Source: Dechloromonas denitrificans (GTDB taxonomy: Bacteria; Pseudomonadota; Gammaproteobacteria; Burkholderiales; Rhodocyclaceae). From it: 64,000 bases of DNA. Position numbers and translations under genes: made by a program. Of this stretch, positions 56,833-64,000 are shown in pieces. The notes under the pieces were generated by a model. The model saw only the letters and a list, made by a program, of their open reading frames with translations, did no database searches and was not told the origin of the DNA. The stretch is taken from the NCBI RefSeq assembly GCF_020510685.1, contig NZ_CP075185.1, forward strand, positions 3,100,001 through 3,164,000, written 5' to 3'. Within the stretch, counting starts at the first letter, position 1; every line of letters starts with the position of its first letter.

Positions 56833-57659
56833 TCCTCGAAAACACCCTCGACGACCGCCCGGAAGGCAGCGACGGCACTGAGCAGATGGGCCATTTCGTC
56901 ACCGGCGAACTCGACCTGTCGCACGGCGTCGCCCTCTACCTTGAAGACATCACCGTCAGCTTCGACGGCTTCAAGGCGCTCAACAACCTGACGCTGAACA
57001 TCGGCGCCGGCGAACTGCGCTGCATCATCGGCCCGAACGGCGCTGGCAAGACGACGATGATGGACGTCATCACCGGCAAGACCCGACCAGATTCAGGCAA
57101 AGCCTATTTCGGCCAGTCGATCGACCTGACCCGGCTGACCGAACCGGAAATCGCCCACATCGGCATCGGCCGCAAGTTCCAGAAACCGACCATCTTCGAG
57201 CAGCACACGGTGTTCGAGAACCTCGAACTGGCCATGAAGACCGACAAGCGGGTGTGGAAAAGCCTGCTCGCCTGGCTCTCCGGCGACGACCGCGACCGCA
57301 TCGCCGAAACCCTGCGCCTGATCCGCCTCGATGGCGAAGCCGACCGGCAGGCCGGCCTGCTCTCGCACGGCCAGAAGCAGTGGCTGGAAATCGGCATGTT
57401 GCTGATGCAGGAACCGAAGCTGTTGTTATTGGATGAACCGGTCGCCGGCATGACCGACGACGAGACGATGCGCACGGCTGAGCTGTTTGTTTCGCTAGCC
57501 GGCAAGCATTCGCTGGTGGTGGTTGAACACGACATGGCGTTTGTCGAAAAGCTTGGCGGACTGGTGACGGTGTTGCATGAGGGGTCGGTGTTGGCGGAAG
57601 GGGATCTGGCGACGGTGCAGAATGATCAGCGGGTTATTGAGGTTTATCTTGGGCGCTGA
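56829..57659 (+). CDS. urtD: Urea ABC transporter ATP-binding protein UrtD
   Basis: 276 aa. A ~35-residue N-terminal lead precedes the ATPase: Walker A GPNGAGKTT, the LivG-type IGRKFQKPTIFEQHTVFENLEL, signature LLSHGQKQWLEIGM, Walker B LLLLDEPVAGM and the switch His in VVVEHDM. The signature LSHGQKQ is the variant of UrtD proteins. The palindromic element starts within 30 bp of its stop. Confidence 0.94.
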   Translation: MILENTLDDRPEGSDGTEQMGHFVTGELDLSHGVALYLEDITVSFDGFKALNNLTLNIGAGELRCIIGPNGAGKTTMMDVITGKTRPDSGKAYFGQSIDLTRLTEPEIAHIGIGRKFQKPTIFEQHTVFENLELAMKTDKRVWKSLLAWLSGDDRDRIAETLRLIRLDGEADRQAGLLSHGQKQWLEIGMLLMQEPKLLLLDEPVAGMTDDETMRTAELFVSLAGKHSLVVVEHDMAFVEKLGGLVTVLHEGSVLAEGDLATVQNDQRVIEVYLGR

Positions 57660-57684
57660 GATTTTGGACTTTCCCGATATCGAG

Positions 57685-58204
57685 CTTGGGGTTCCGCCTT
57701 GCGGGCGGGCTTACTTTCTTTTGCTTCGCCAAAAGAAAGTAGCCAAAGAAAAGGCGACCCCGGGTTACGCGGCCGGCGTTGCCGGCTTCCCTGCGCTACT
57801 CGCTGTCGGCGGGGGCTGCGGAACTCGGGGCTACGCCCCTCAGACAGTCCTCGCCCTTTTTCCGCCGCCAGCTCCGTTGCTCGGCGCTCCACATGGGGAC
57901 CCGAAGGGCAAAACCGAGCCAGGCTTCAAATATCGTTCCTACCAAAGCATTTGTAACCGGCACTCAGCTTCAAACCTGCCGGGTTTTCCGGGCCCCTTGC
58001 GAGGTGCCGAGCAACGCAGAAATGCCGGGGGCTTTCGGCTGGCGTTGTCTGAGCCGCAGGCGAGTTTAGCCAGCCGCCCGGCGTTTCGAGTAGCGCAGGG
58101 AACCCGGCAACGCCGGGCACCGACCCAGGGGTGGCCTTTTCTTTGGCTACTTTCTTTTGGCCACACAAAAGAAAGTACGCCCGCCCACAAGGCGGAATCC
58201 CAAG
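57685..58204. repeat. Long imperfect palindromic intergenic element between urtD and urtE
   Basis: The 567 bp between urtD and urtE hold two terminal arms of 118 bp (57685-57802 and 58087-58204) that are inverted copies with about 14 mismatches by eye. Each arm also contains its own small hairpin (TACTTTCTTTT / AAAAGAAAGTA, 57712-57741 in the left arm), and weaker complementarity continues towards a centre near 57945. Frames reading through it give only Arg/Pro-rich nonsense. It looks like a non-coding mobile or repetitive unit (MITE/REP-like); no transposase is present. Confidence 0.8.
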
Positions 58205-58226
58205 CCAATCAACACGGGAAATCAAA

Positions 58227-58919
58227 ATGCTAACAATCGAAAACCTCAACCAATCCTACGGCGGCAGCCACATCCTCCGCGGCCTCAGCTTCGAGGTAAA
58301 AACCGGCGAAGTCACCACCCTGCTCGGCCGCAACGGCGTCGGCAAGACCACCCTGCTCAAATCCCTGATGGGCCTGGTCAAAACCCAATCCGGCAGTATC
58401 ACCTTCGACGGCCAGGACATCACCCACGCCGCCCCCCACCACCGCGTCAAGGCCGGCATCGGTTACGTGCCGCAGGGCCGCGAAATTTTCCCCCGCCTGA
58501 CGGTGGAAGAAAACTTGCTGATGGGCCTCGCCACCAAGCCCGGCAGCACGAAGATCCCGCAACGCATCTTCGAGATGTTCCCGGTCTTGAAGCAGATGAT
58601 GCATCGCCGCGGCGGCGACCTGTCCGGCGGCCAGCAGCAACAGCTGGCGATCGGCCGGGCGCTGGCCATGGGGCCGAAGCTGTTGATCCTCGACGAGCCG
58701 ACCGAAGGCATCCAGCCGTCGATCATCAAGGACATCGAGCGCGCCATCCGGATGCTCGCCGAAACCGGCGAAATGGCGATCCTGCTGGTCGAGCAGTATT
58801 ACGACTTCGCCGAATCGCTGGCCGACCAGTACCTGTTGATGGAGCGCGGCGAGTTCATCATGCGCGGCCGCGGCGAAACGATGCCGCAGGACGGGGTGCG
58901 CGAGGCGCTGGCAGTTTGA
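58227..58919 (+). CDS. urtE: Urea ABC transporter ATP-binding protein UrtE
   Basis: 230 aa from the ATG at 58227. An upstream in-frame start at 58131 only reads through the palindromic element and is rejected. LivF-type ATPase: NLNQSYGGSHILRGLSFEV, Walker A GRNGVGKTT, signature LSGGQQQQLAIGRAL, Walker B LLILDEPTEGIQPS and VEQYYDFAESLADQ. Completes UrtBCDE despite the insertion ahead of it. Confidence 0.94.
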   Translation: MLTIENLNQSYGGSHILRGLSFEVKTGEVTTLLGRNGVGKTTLLKSLMGLVKTQSGSITFDGQDITHAAPHHRVKAGIGYVPQGREIFPRLTVEENLLMGLATKPGSTKIPQRIFEMFPVLKQMMHRRGGDLSGGQQQQLAIGRALAMGPKLLILDEPTEGIQPSIIKDIERAIRMLAETGEMAILLVEQYYDFAESLADQYLLMERGEFIMRGRGETMPQDGVREALAV

Positions 58920-59043
58920 GACAGGGTTCGATTTGGTGCCGATGTCGCCGCGTCGCCCATGATTGGTGCGACGACCCCCGGCGCAAGCCTTGTGGCTGGC
59001 GGCTTTTGGCGCCTGGCAGCGTTCGTTTTCCGGGCACTGTTTT

Positions 59044-59067
59044 TGCTGATAGTTACTGCTAACAGCA
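59044..59067 (+). promoter_or_regulatory. Possible operator ahead of the LysR gene
   Basis: TGCTG (59044-59048) and CAGCA (59063-59067) form an inverted pair, with a second small palindrome GTTA-CTGC-TAAC (59052-59063) inside, 17-40 bases before the LysR ATG. This is a plausible autoregulatory T-N11-A type site; based on symmetry only. Confidence 0.3.
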
Positions 59068-59083
59068 TAACGAAGGGTAAGAA

Positions 59084-60070
59084 ATGGCTGCGACATGTTC
59101 CTGGGAATCGATCGACGTTCATCTGCTGCAGGTATTGCATGCGTTGCTGACCGAGTGCAGCGTATCGAATGCGGCACGCCGCCTGAACCAGTCCCAGCCG
59201 GCCGTCAGCACGGCGCTGCGCCGCTTGCGGGATATCACCGGCGACCAGTTGCTGGTCCGTAGCCGCAACGGCATGACACCGACCGAGCGCGGCCTGAGCT
59301 TGCTCGAACCGGTCAAGATCGCACTGGCGCAGATCGAGGCGATCGGTTCGCAGCAGGTGCGTTTCGATCCGCAAAAGTCGCGGCGGGTGTTCAACATCGC
59401 GACGCCGGATTATCTGAATTCGATCCTGATCGGCACCGTTGTCGCCCGCATGCGCAAGTTCGCGCCGCATTCGCAGGTCGTGCTGCATTCCTTCGGTCCC
59501 GATTACGACTACGCCAAGGCGCTGGAATCGGGCGAGCTGGATATCGTCATCGGCAATTGGCCGCAACCGCCCGAACATCTGCGCCTGGCGCCGCTGTTCG
59601 ACGACGACGTGGTCTGCCTGATGCGCAAGAGCCACCCGCTGGCCGGCCGCAAGTTGAGCCAGGACGATTACCTGAATGCCGAACATCTGGTCCCGACGCC
59701 CTACGCGGTCGGCCAGCGCGGCGTCATCGACATGCAGCTGGCGCGCGACCGGCTGAAACGCAATGTGGTCGCCAGCGTGCCCTACTTCAATCTGGTGCCC
59801 TATGTGCTGTTGCAGAACGACATCATCTTCTCGGCGCCGCGCATTTTTGCCGAGTATTGCTGTTCGGTGGGCGAGCTGTGCATTGCCGAGTCGCCGCTGG
59901 AATTTCCGAAAATGCGCTTCTACCTGCTCTGGCACGAACGCTCGCACCATTCGGAAGAATGCCGCTGGTTCCGCGAGCAGATCGTCGACGTCATCCGCGA
60001 ACGGGTCGGCAAAGTTCAGTTGACCGAGACGGCGCCGAAACCGGCGATCGGCCAGCGCGCGCGGGCCTGA
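59084..60070 (+). CDS. LysR family transcriptional regulator
   Basis: 328 aa. N-terminal winged HTH: LLQVLHALLTECSVSNAARRLNQSQPAVSTALRRLRD, then the linker helix and a C-terminal substrate-binding fold (VFNIATPDYLNSILIG, LDIVIGNWPQPPEHLRLAPLFDDDVVCL). It stands between the urea transporter and the urate/allantoin genes and is convergent with uraD, so it probably controls purine or urea use in response to a pathway intermediate; this is inference from context. Confidence 0.88.
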   Translation: MAATCSWESIDVHLLQVLHALLTECSVSNAARRLNQSQPAVSTALRRLRDITGDQLLVRSRNGMTPTERGLSLLEPVKIALAQIEAIGSQQVRFDPQKSRRVFNIATPDYLNSILIGTVVARMRKFAPHSQVVLHSFGPDYDYAKALESGELDIVIGNWPQPPEHLRLAPLFDDDVVCLMRKSHPLAGRKLSQDDYLNAEHLVPTPYAVGQRGVIDMQLARDRLKRNVVASVPYFNLVPYVLLQNDIIFSAPRIFAEYCCSVGELCIAESPLEFPKMRFYLLWHERSHHSEECRWFREQIVDVIRERVGKVQLTETAPKPAIGQRARA

Positions 60071-60083
60071 GACGAGGGCCGGC

Positions 60084-60605
60084 TCAGTCGCCGGCGATCA
60101 GCTCGTCGAGCCGGAAGCTGGCGATGCGGATGATCTGGCCCAGCGCTTCGGCAAACTCCTCGTCGGCCGGACGCTCTAGGCGGCGGCTCATCTCGGCGAT
60201 GATCAAGGGGCGGCTCAGCCCCTTGACCGCGATGATAAACGGCCAGCCGAATTTTTCCCGGTAGGCGTCGTTCAGCCGGCGAATGGCGGTGAATTCCTCG
60301 GGCGTGCAGGCAGCGAGTCCGGCCCCGGCCTGTTCGCGGGCCGAATCGGCCGTCAGCTCGCCGCGAATGGCGGCCTTGCCGGCCAGTTCCGGGTGGGCAT
60401 TGATCAAGGCCAGTTGCCGTTCTCGGCCGGCCTCGTTCAGGGTTTCGGCAAGCCGGGCATAGAAGGCCGGCTTGTCGGCAAAGGGGCGCTTTTCCCAGGC
60501 CCGTTCGATGACCCACGGCGAATGCTCGAAGACGGCGCCCAACCGGCGGACGAACTCCGGGCGTTCAAGGCGGGAAAGCTCGGCAAGAGAAGTGGCGTCG
60601 GTCAT
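60084..60605 (-). CDS. uraD: 2-oxo-4-hydroxy-4-carboxy-5-ureidoimidazoline decarboxylase
   Basis: 173 aa from the ATG at 60605; a longer frame to 60713 is non-conserved. Decarboxylates OHCU stereospecifically to S-allantoin. HSPWVIERAWEKRPFADK, LINAHPELAGKAA (catalytic His) and LNDAYREKFGWPFIIAVKGL are the family landmarks. Divergently transcribed from uraH across a 228-bp spacer. Confidence 0.94.
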   Translation of the reverse strand: MTDATSLAELSRLERPEFVRRLGAVFEHSPWVIERAWEKRPFADKPAFYARLAETLNEAGRERQLALINAHPELAGKAAIRGELTADSAREQAGAGLAACTPEEFTAIRRLNDAYREKFGWPFIIAVKGLSRPLIIAEMSRRLERPADEEFAEALGQIIRIASFRLDELIAGD

Positions 60606-60793
60606 CGGATCAAGGCTGGGTTGTCTGGCTTCGAAGCTTACGGAGTCCAGGCCCCCGGCAACAAGCCACGCCGCAAGATAATGATCTTCTGTGCTTTCGT
60701 ATATCCGGAACAATCAAGTACTTGCCGCAGACCGGACAGCAACATCCGAAATAACCGATAGCCTTTATAAAACCCCACGCCGGACAAGCTTCC

Positions 60794-60799
60794 TATAAT
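60794..60799 (+). promoter_or_regulatory. Candidate -10 element for uraH-puuD
   Basis: A perfect TATAAT lies 34 bases before the uraH ATG with GGAGA as ribosome site between; the -35 at 17 bp is weak, which would suit activator dependence (for example the nearby LysR protein). The remaining ~180 bp of the uraD-uraH spacer show nothing else I can support. Confidence 0.4.
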
Positions 60800-60833
60800 C
60801 GCCCCACCAACCCTCAGTCACCGGAGAAAGCCC

Positions 60834-61187
60834 ATGGGGCGCCTGACGACCCACGTACTCGACACCGCCCACGGCCAGCCGGCGGGCGGCATGCAATTCA
60901 CCCTGAACCGGGTCGACGGCGACCGGCGCACTCCGCTGCTGGTCGGGCAGACCGACAGCGATGGTCGTTGCGCGCAGCCGCTGCTGGCCGACGAAGCGAT
61001 GCGGCCCGGCGTCTATGAACTGGTTTTCGCGACAGCCGACTATTTCCGTCGCCTGGGTGTCGATCTGCCGGAACCGCCCTTCCTCGACCAGGTCAGCCTG
61101 CGCTTCGGCATTGCCGATGCGAGCGGTCACTATCACGTACCGCTACTGATCTCGCCGTGGGCCTACTCGACCTACCGGGGCAGTTGA
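60834..61187 (+). CDS. uraH: 5-hydroxyisourate hydrolase
   Basis: 117 aa transthyretin-related protein that opens 5-hydroxyisourate to OHCU. The N-terminal LTTHVLDTAHGQPA and C-terminal HYHVPLLISPWAYSTYRGS are the diagnostic ends, containing the active-site His and Arg residues. Its TGA overlaps the puuD ATG (TGATG), so the two are coupled. Confidence 0.96.
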   Translation: MGRLTTHVLDTAHGQPAGGMQFTLNRVDGDRRTPLLVGQTDSDGRCAQPLLADEAMRPGVYELVFATADYFRRLGVDLPEPPFLDQVSLRFGIADASGHYHVPLLISPWAYSTYRGS

Positions 61188-62374
61188 TGGACAGCGCCTA
61201 CCTGATCGAAATCGGCTCGCTGCTGCTGCGCTGGTTGCACCTGATCGTTGGCATCGCCTGGATCGGCTCGTCGTTCTACTTCATCTGGCTCGACAACACG
61301 CTGAAGGCGCCGAGCGACCCCGACCTAATCGCCAAGGGCGTCGGCGGCGAACTGTGGGCGGTGCATGGCGGCGGCTTCTACAACCCGCAGAAATACCTGG
61401 TCGCCCCGAAGAACCTGCCGGACGACCTGCACTGGTTCAAGTGGGAGTCCTACTCGACCTGGATCACCGGTTTTTTCCTGCTCGGCGTGCTCTACTACTC
61501 GCAGGCCGCGACCTACATGGTCGATCCGGCCAAGGCGGCACTGACGCCGGGCCAGGCGATCGGCATCGGGCTGGCCACGCTGGCCGGCGGCTGGCTGGTC
61601 TACGACGGCCTGTGCCGGCTACTGATGAAGCGCAGCCTGCTGCTCTTCGCAGCGCTCTATTTCATCTTCGTGGTCGCCGTCGCTTATGTGCTGACCCATC
61701 TGCTCTCCGGCCGTGCCGCCTTCCTGCATGTCGGCGCGATGATCGCAACGACGATGAGCGGCAACGTCTTCTTCTGGATCATTCCCGGCCAGAAGAAGAC
61801 CGTGGCGGCGATGCAACGCGGTGAAACGCCCGACCCGATCCATGGCTTGCGCGCCAAGCAACGCAGCGTGCATAACAACTACCTGACGCTGCCGGTCCTG
61901 TTCTGCATGATCTCCAATCACTACGCCTTCACCTACAGCCACCCGCAGGCCTGGGCGGTGCTGGCGGCAATCATGCTGGCCGCCGTGCTGATCCGCCATT
62001 TCTTCAACCTCAAGCACAAGGGCATCCTGGCCTGGCAATACCCGCTGGCTGGCGGGGCAATCCTGCTCGGCGTCTTCATCTGGCTGGCCCCGGCCCGGCC
62101 GGCCCTCGCCAATGCCGCCACGGCGCCGACGCTAGCCGAAATTCAGCCGCTGATCACGGCGCGCTGCACCGGCTGCCACGGCGCCGCGCCGACCCTGATG
62201 CCGGCCGCGCCGGCCGGCGTTCTACTCGATACCCCGGACGCCATCCGGGCCAACGGCCCGCGCATCCTGACCCAGGCCGTGCAACTGAAGGCCATGCCGC
62301 TCGGCAACATCACCGCGATGACCGATGCCGAGCGCGCCAAGCTGGCCGCCTGGGCGGCCGGCGGTTACCGCTAG
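61187..62374 (+). CDS. puuD: Urate hydroxylase PuuD (membrane urate oxidase with cytochrome c domain)
   Basis: 395 aa from the ATG at 61187. An eight-or-so-helix membrane region opens with LLLRWLHLIVGIAWIGSSFYFIWLDN, matching the PuuD family that oxidises urate to 5-hydroxyisourate. A C-terminal domain carries a haem-binding CxxCH (RCTGCHGAAP) and the later Met-containing axial region, so electrons probably pass to the respiratory chain rather than O2 directly. It replaces soluble uricase. Confidence 0.92.
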   Translation: MDSAYLIEIGSLLLRWLHLIVGIAWIGSSFYFIWLDNTLKAPSDPDLIAKGVGGELWAVHGGGFYNPQKYLVAPKNLPDDLHWFKWESYSTWITGFFLLGVLYYSQAATYMVDPAKAALTPGQAIGIGLATLAGGWLVYDGLCRLLMKRSLLLFAALYFIFVVAVAYVLTHLLSGRAAFLHVGAMIATTMSGNVFFWIIPGQKKTVAAMQRGETPDPIHGLRAKQRSVHNNYLTLPVLFCMISNHYAFTYSHPQAWAVLAAIMLAAVLIRHFFNLKHKGILAWQYPLAGGAILLGVFIWLAPARPALANAATAPTLAEIQPLITARCTGCHGAAPTLMPAAPAGVLLDTPDAIRANGPRILTQAVQLKAMPLGNITAMTDAERAKLAAWAAGGYR

Positions 62375-62375
62375 A

Positions 62376-62894
62376 TCAGGCGGCGGGGGCGAAATGTTTC
62401 TTGATCGGCGGCACGAACTGGTAGTCGATGTCCCAGGGAAAGTAGATCCACTTGTCCTGGTTGAATTCCTTGACGCACACATCGACCACCGCGCGACCCA
62501 AGGGTTTGGCGTAGAGCGTCGCAAAGTAGGCCTTGGGCAGCAACCGACGGATGACGCGGGCGGTGTTGCCGGTATCGACCAGATCGTCGATCAGCAGATA
62601 GCCTTCGCCATCGTGGGCGATGCCCTTGAGGATTTTGACTTCCTTGCGCGTCGTCTGGGCGGCGTCGTCGGCCGCCGCTTCATAGCTCGAGGCACATATC
62701 GTATCGACCAGCTGGATGTCCAGTTCGCGGGCAATCAGCGCCGCCGGAATCAGGCCGCCCCGGGCGATGGCGATGATGCCCTTGAACGGGCCTTTTTCCA
62801 GCAGCTGATGACAGAGCAGGCGCGTGTCGCGGTGCAGTTCCGGCCAGGAGATCACGATGTCGTCGCGATACGGGCTGGTGGGTGAGTTTTCCAT
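62376..62894 (-). CDS. gpt: Xanthine/purine phosphoribosyltransferase
   Basis: 172 aa. IAIARGGLIPAALIARELD and the PRPP-binding motif YLLIDDLVDTGNTA are clear, with WIYFPWDIDYQFVPP near the end as in XGPRT proteins. It salvages xanthine/guanine to nucleotides in competition with the catabolic route next door. It converges on puuD with 1 bp between stops and is divergent from puuE. Confidence 0.9.
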   Translation of the reverse strand: MENSPTSPYRDDIVISWPELHRDTRLLCHQLLEKGPFKGIIAIARGGLIPAALIARELDIQLVDTICASSYEAAADDAAQTTRKEVKILKGIAHDGEGYLLIDDLVDTGNTARVIRRLLPKAYFATLYAKPLGRAVVDVCVKEFNQDKWIYFPWDIDYQFVPPIKKHFAPAA

Positions 62895-62942
62895 GCCTTA
62901 TCCCTTGAAAAATGATGGGGCGCAGTATAGTTGGAGCCAGGA

Positions 62943-63890
62943 ATGAGCCATATACGCAAAGACGAATACCCACGCGATCTGATTGGATATGGTCGCCGCC
63001 CGCCGCATGCCGCCTGGCCCGGCGGCGCCCGGATTGCCGTGCAGTTCGTGCTCAATTACGAAGAAGGCGGCGAGAACTGTGTGCTGCATGGCGACGCCGG
63101 TTCCGAGCAGTTCCTGTCCGAACTGTTCAACCCGGCCAGCTACCCGGACCGCCACCTGTCGATGGAGTCGATCTACGAATACGGCTCGCGCGTCGGCGTC
63201 TGGCGCATCCTGCGTGAATTCGAAAAACGCGGCCTGCCGCTCACCGTGTTCGGCGTCGGCATGGCACTGCAACGCCACCCGGAGCTGACCGCCGCCTTCG
63301 TCGAACTCGGCCACGAAATCGCCTGCCACGGCTGGCGCTGGATTCACTACCAGAACGTCGATGAAGCCACCGAGCGCGAACACATGCAGCTGGCGCTCGA
63401 TAGCATCCAGAAAATGACCGGCCAGCGCCCGCTCGGCTGGTACACCGGCCGCGACAGCCCGAACACCCGCCGCCTCGTCGTCGATGACGGCGCCCTTCTC
63501 TACGACAGCGACTACTACGGCGACGATCTGCCCTTCTGGACAGAGGTCACCAAGAGCGACGGCACGCCGGTACCGCACCTGATCGTGCCCTACACGCTCG
63601 ACACCAACGACATGCGTTTCAGCCTGCCGCAAGGCTTCAGCCATGGCGATCCGTTCTTCCAGTATCTGAAGGACAGCTTCGACGTGCTCTACGCCGAAGG
63701 CGACGAATCGCCCAAGATGCTGTCGATCGGCATGCACTGCCGCCTGCTCGGCCGGCCCGGCCGCTTCCTGGCGTTGCAACGCTTCCTCGACCATATCGAA
63801 CGCCACGACCGGGTCTGGGTCAGTCGCCGCCTCGACATCGCCCGCCACTGGATCGCCACCCACCCTTACCGCAAGGACTCCGCCCAATGA
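62943..63890 (+). CDS. puuE: Allantoinase PuuE (polysaccharide-deacetylase fold)
   Basis: 315 aa from the ATG at 62943. It lacks the amidohydrolase metal motif and instead shows the NodB-like fold of PuuE: RDLIGYGRRPPHAAWPGGARIAVQFVLNYEEGGE, HEIACHGWRWIHYQ, and DSPNTRRLVVDDGALLYDSDYYGDDLP. Hydrolyses allantoin to allantoate. Its stop overlaps the following ATG (ATGA). Confidence 0.95.
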   Translation: MSHIRKDEYPRDLIGYGRRPPHAAWPGGARIAVQFVLNYEEGGENCVLHGDAGSEQFLSELFNPASYPDRHLSMESIYEYGSRVGVWRILREFEKRGLPLTVFGVGMALQRHPELTAAFVELGHEIACHGWRWIHYQNVDEATEREHMQLALDSIQKMTGQRPLGWYTGRDSPNTRRLVVDDGALLYDSDYYGDDLPFWTEVTKSDGTPVPHLIVPYTLDTNDMRFSLPQGFSHGDPFFQYLKDSFDVLYAEGDESPKMLSIGMHCRLLGRPGRFLALQRFLDHIERHDRVWVSRRLDIARHWIATHPYRKDSAQ

Positions 63891-64000
63891 GCGACGCTGC
63901 GCCCATCGTTTCCGCCCCCGCCACCCTGCCCGACTGGGCAACCCGTTCGGTCAACCTCGCCGACGCCCGCATCGGGGCGCGCGCCATCGCCGCCAGCGAC
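63887..64000 (+). CDS. alc: Probable allantoicase, N-terminal fragment (cut by window edge)
   Basis: Only the first 38 codons are inside the window. LPDWATRSVNLADARIGARAIAASD resembles the start of bacterial allantoicases, and the position directly coupled to puuE fits the step allantoate to ureidoglycolate plus urea. Identity rests on a short stretch. Confidence 0.75.
   Translation, partial: MSDAAPIVSAPATLPDWATRSVNLADARIGARAIAASD

Noticed and set aside
58131..58226. N-terminal extension of UrtE
   Set aside because: It is read from the right arm of the palindromic element (FFWPHKRKYARPQGG type); normal UrtE begins at 58227.
60078..60095. Terminator between lysR and uraD
   Set aside because: GCCGGC / GCCGGC can pair, but there is no T-run on either strand.
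1..64000. tRNA, rRNA, CRISPR arrays, IS transposases, toxin-antitoxin or phage genes
   Set aside because: Looked for on both strands; no convincing instance found by eye.

Overview
The window reads as chromosomal DNA of a betaproteobacterium, most likely Rhodocyclales (Dechloromonas/Azonexus-like). The reasons are the order gyrA-serC-pheA-hisC-tyrA // aroA-cmk-rpsA-ihfB-lapA-lapB, a fused AroA-Cmk, GC-rich housekeeping genes with betaproteobacterial-type proteins, and a PuuD-type urate hydroxylase. The genus is inferred from general resemblance; no search was run. No rRNA, tRNA, CRISPR array, transposase or phage gene was seen.

Region 1 (1-6732, minus strand): ugd (cut by the left edge), lapB, lapA, ihfB, rpsA and the bifunctional aroA-cmk. 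A clear hairpin plus T-run separates ihfB from lapA.

Region 2 (6779-35258, minus strand): an O-antigen/surface-polysaccharide locus of about 28 kb, visibly more AT-rich than its flanks, lying between tyrA-ligE and aroA-cmk. In transcription order it holds: rmlB-rmlA-rmlC (no rmlD); a MarR-EPS regulator behind a consensus-like promoter; fcl and gmd (GDP-L-fucose); fdtA/fdtB-like genes (a 3-amino-3,6-dideoxyhexose); wzm and wzt (ABC export); a nonulosonic-acid cassette; several glycosyltransferases and methyltransferases; and a chain-initiation module (SDR reductase/epimerase, small phosphoglycosyl transferase, WbpM-type dehydratase). The nonulosonic-acid cassette contains a LegB-type dehydratase, nucleotidyltransferase, radical SAM/SPASM enzyme, aminotransferase, GNAT, NeuB-type synthase, WbqC, SpsF, SpsG/PseG, PIG-L deacetylase and an MptE/sialyltransferase-like protein. 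Its core follows the gene order of the Bacillus subtilis spsC-D-E-F-G genes but adds a radical SAM enzyme, WbqC and a deacetylase. It is the strongest candidate in the window for an under-described system. Two G11 tracts, one in a glycosyltransferase and one in the cassette aminotransferase, suggest possible phase variation.

Region 3 (35282-42926, minus strand): a periplasmic-type ATP-dependent DNA ligase (LigE), then tyrA, hisC, pheA, serC and gyrA, tightly packed. Together with regions 1 and 2, essentially one strand is transcribed across 43 kb.

Region 4 (43023-53975, mixed strands): an MTA/adenosine-type deaminase, an OmpA-family protein with a strong terminator, ubiG, a Gph/MupP phosphatase, a predicted methyltransferase, a lipoprotein solute-binding protein with a C-terminal membrane helix, a Bcp-type peroxiredoxin, a PIN-PhoH protein, a twin-arginine transglutaminase-fold protein whose expected catalytic Cys is Ser, a DUF1439-like protein and a small unknown protein.

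Region 5 (54128-64000): a nitrogen-salvage block. urtB-urtC-urtD-urtE encode a urea ABC transporter without urtA, and a roughly 520-bp palindromic element splits urtD from urtE. They are followed by a LysR regulator and purine-ring catabolism genes: uraD, uraH, puuD, puuE and the start of a probable allantoicase gene, with gpt between. The logic is urate to 5-hydroxyisourate to OHCU to allantoin to allantoate to urea plus ureidoglycolate, beside urea import.
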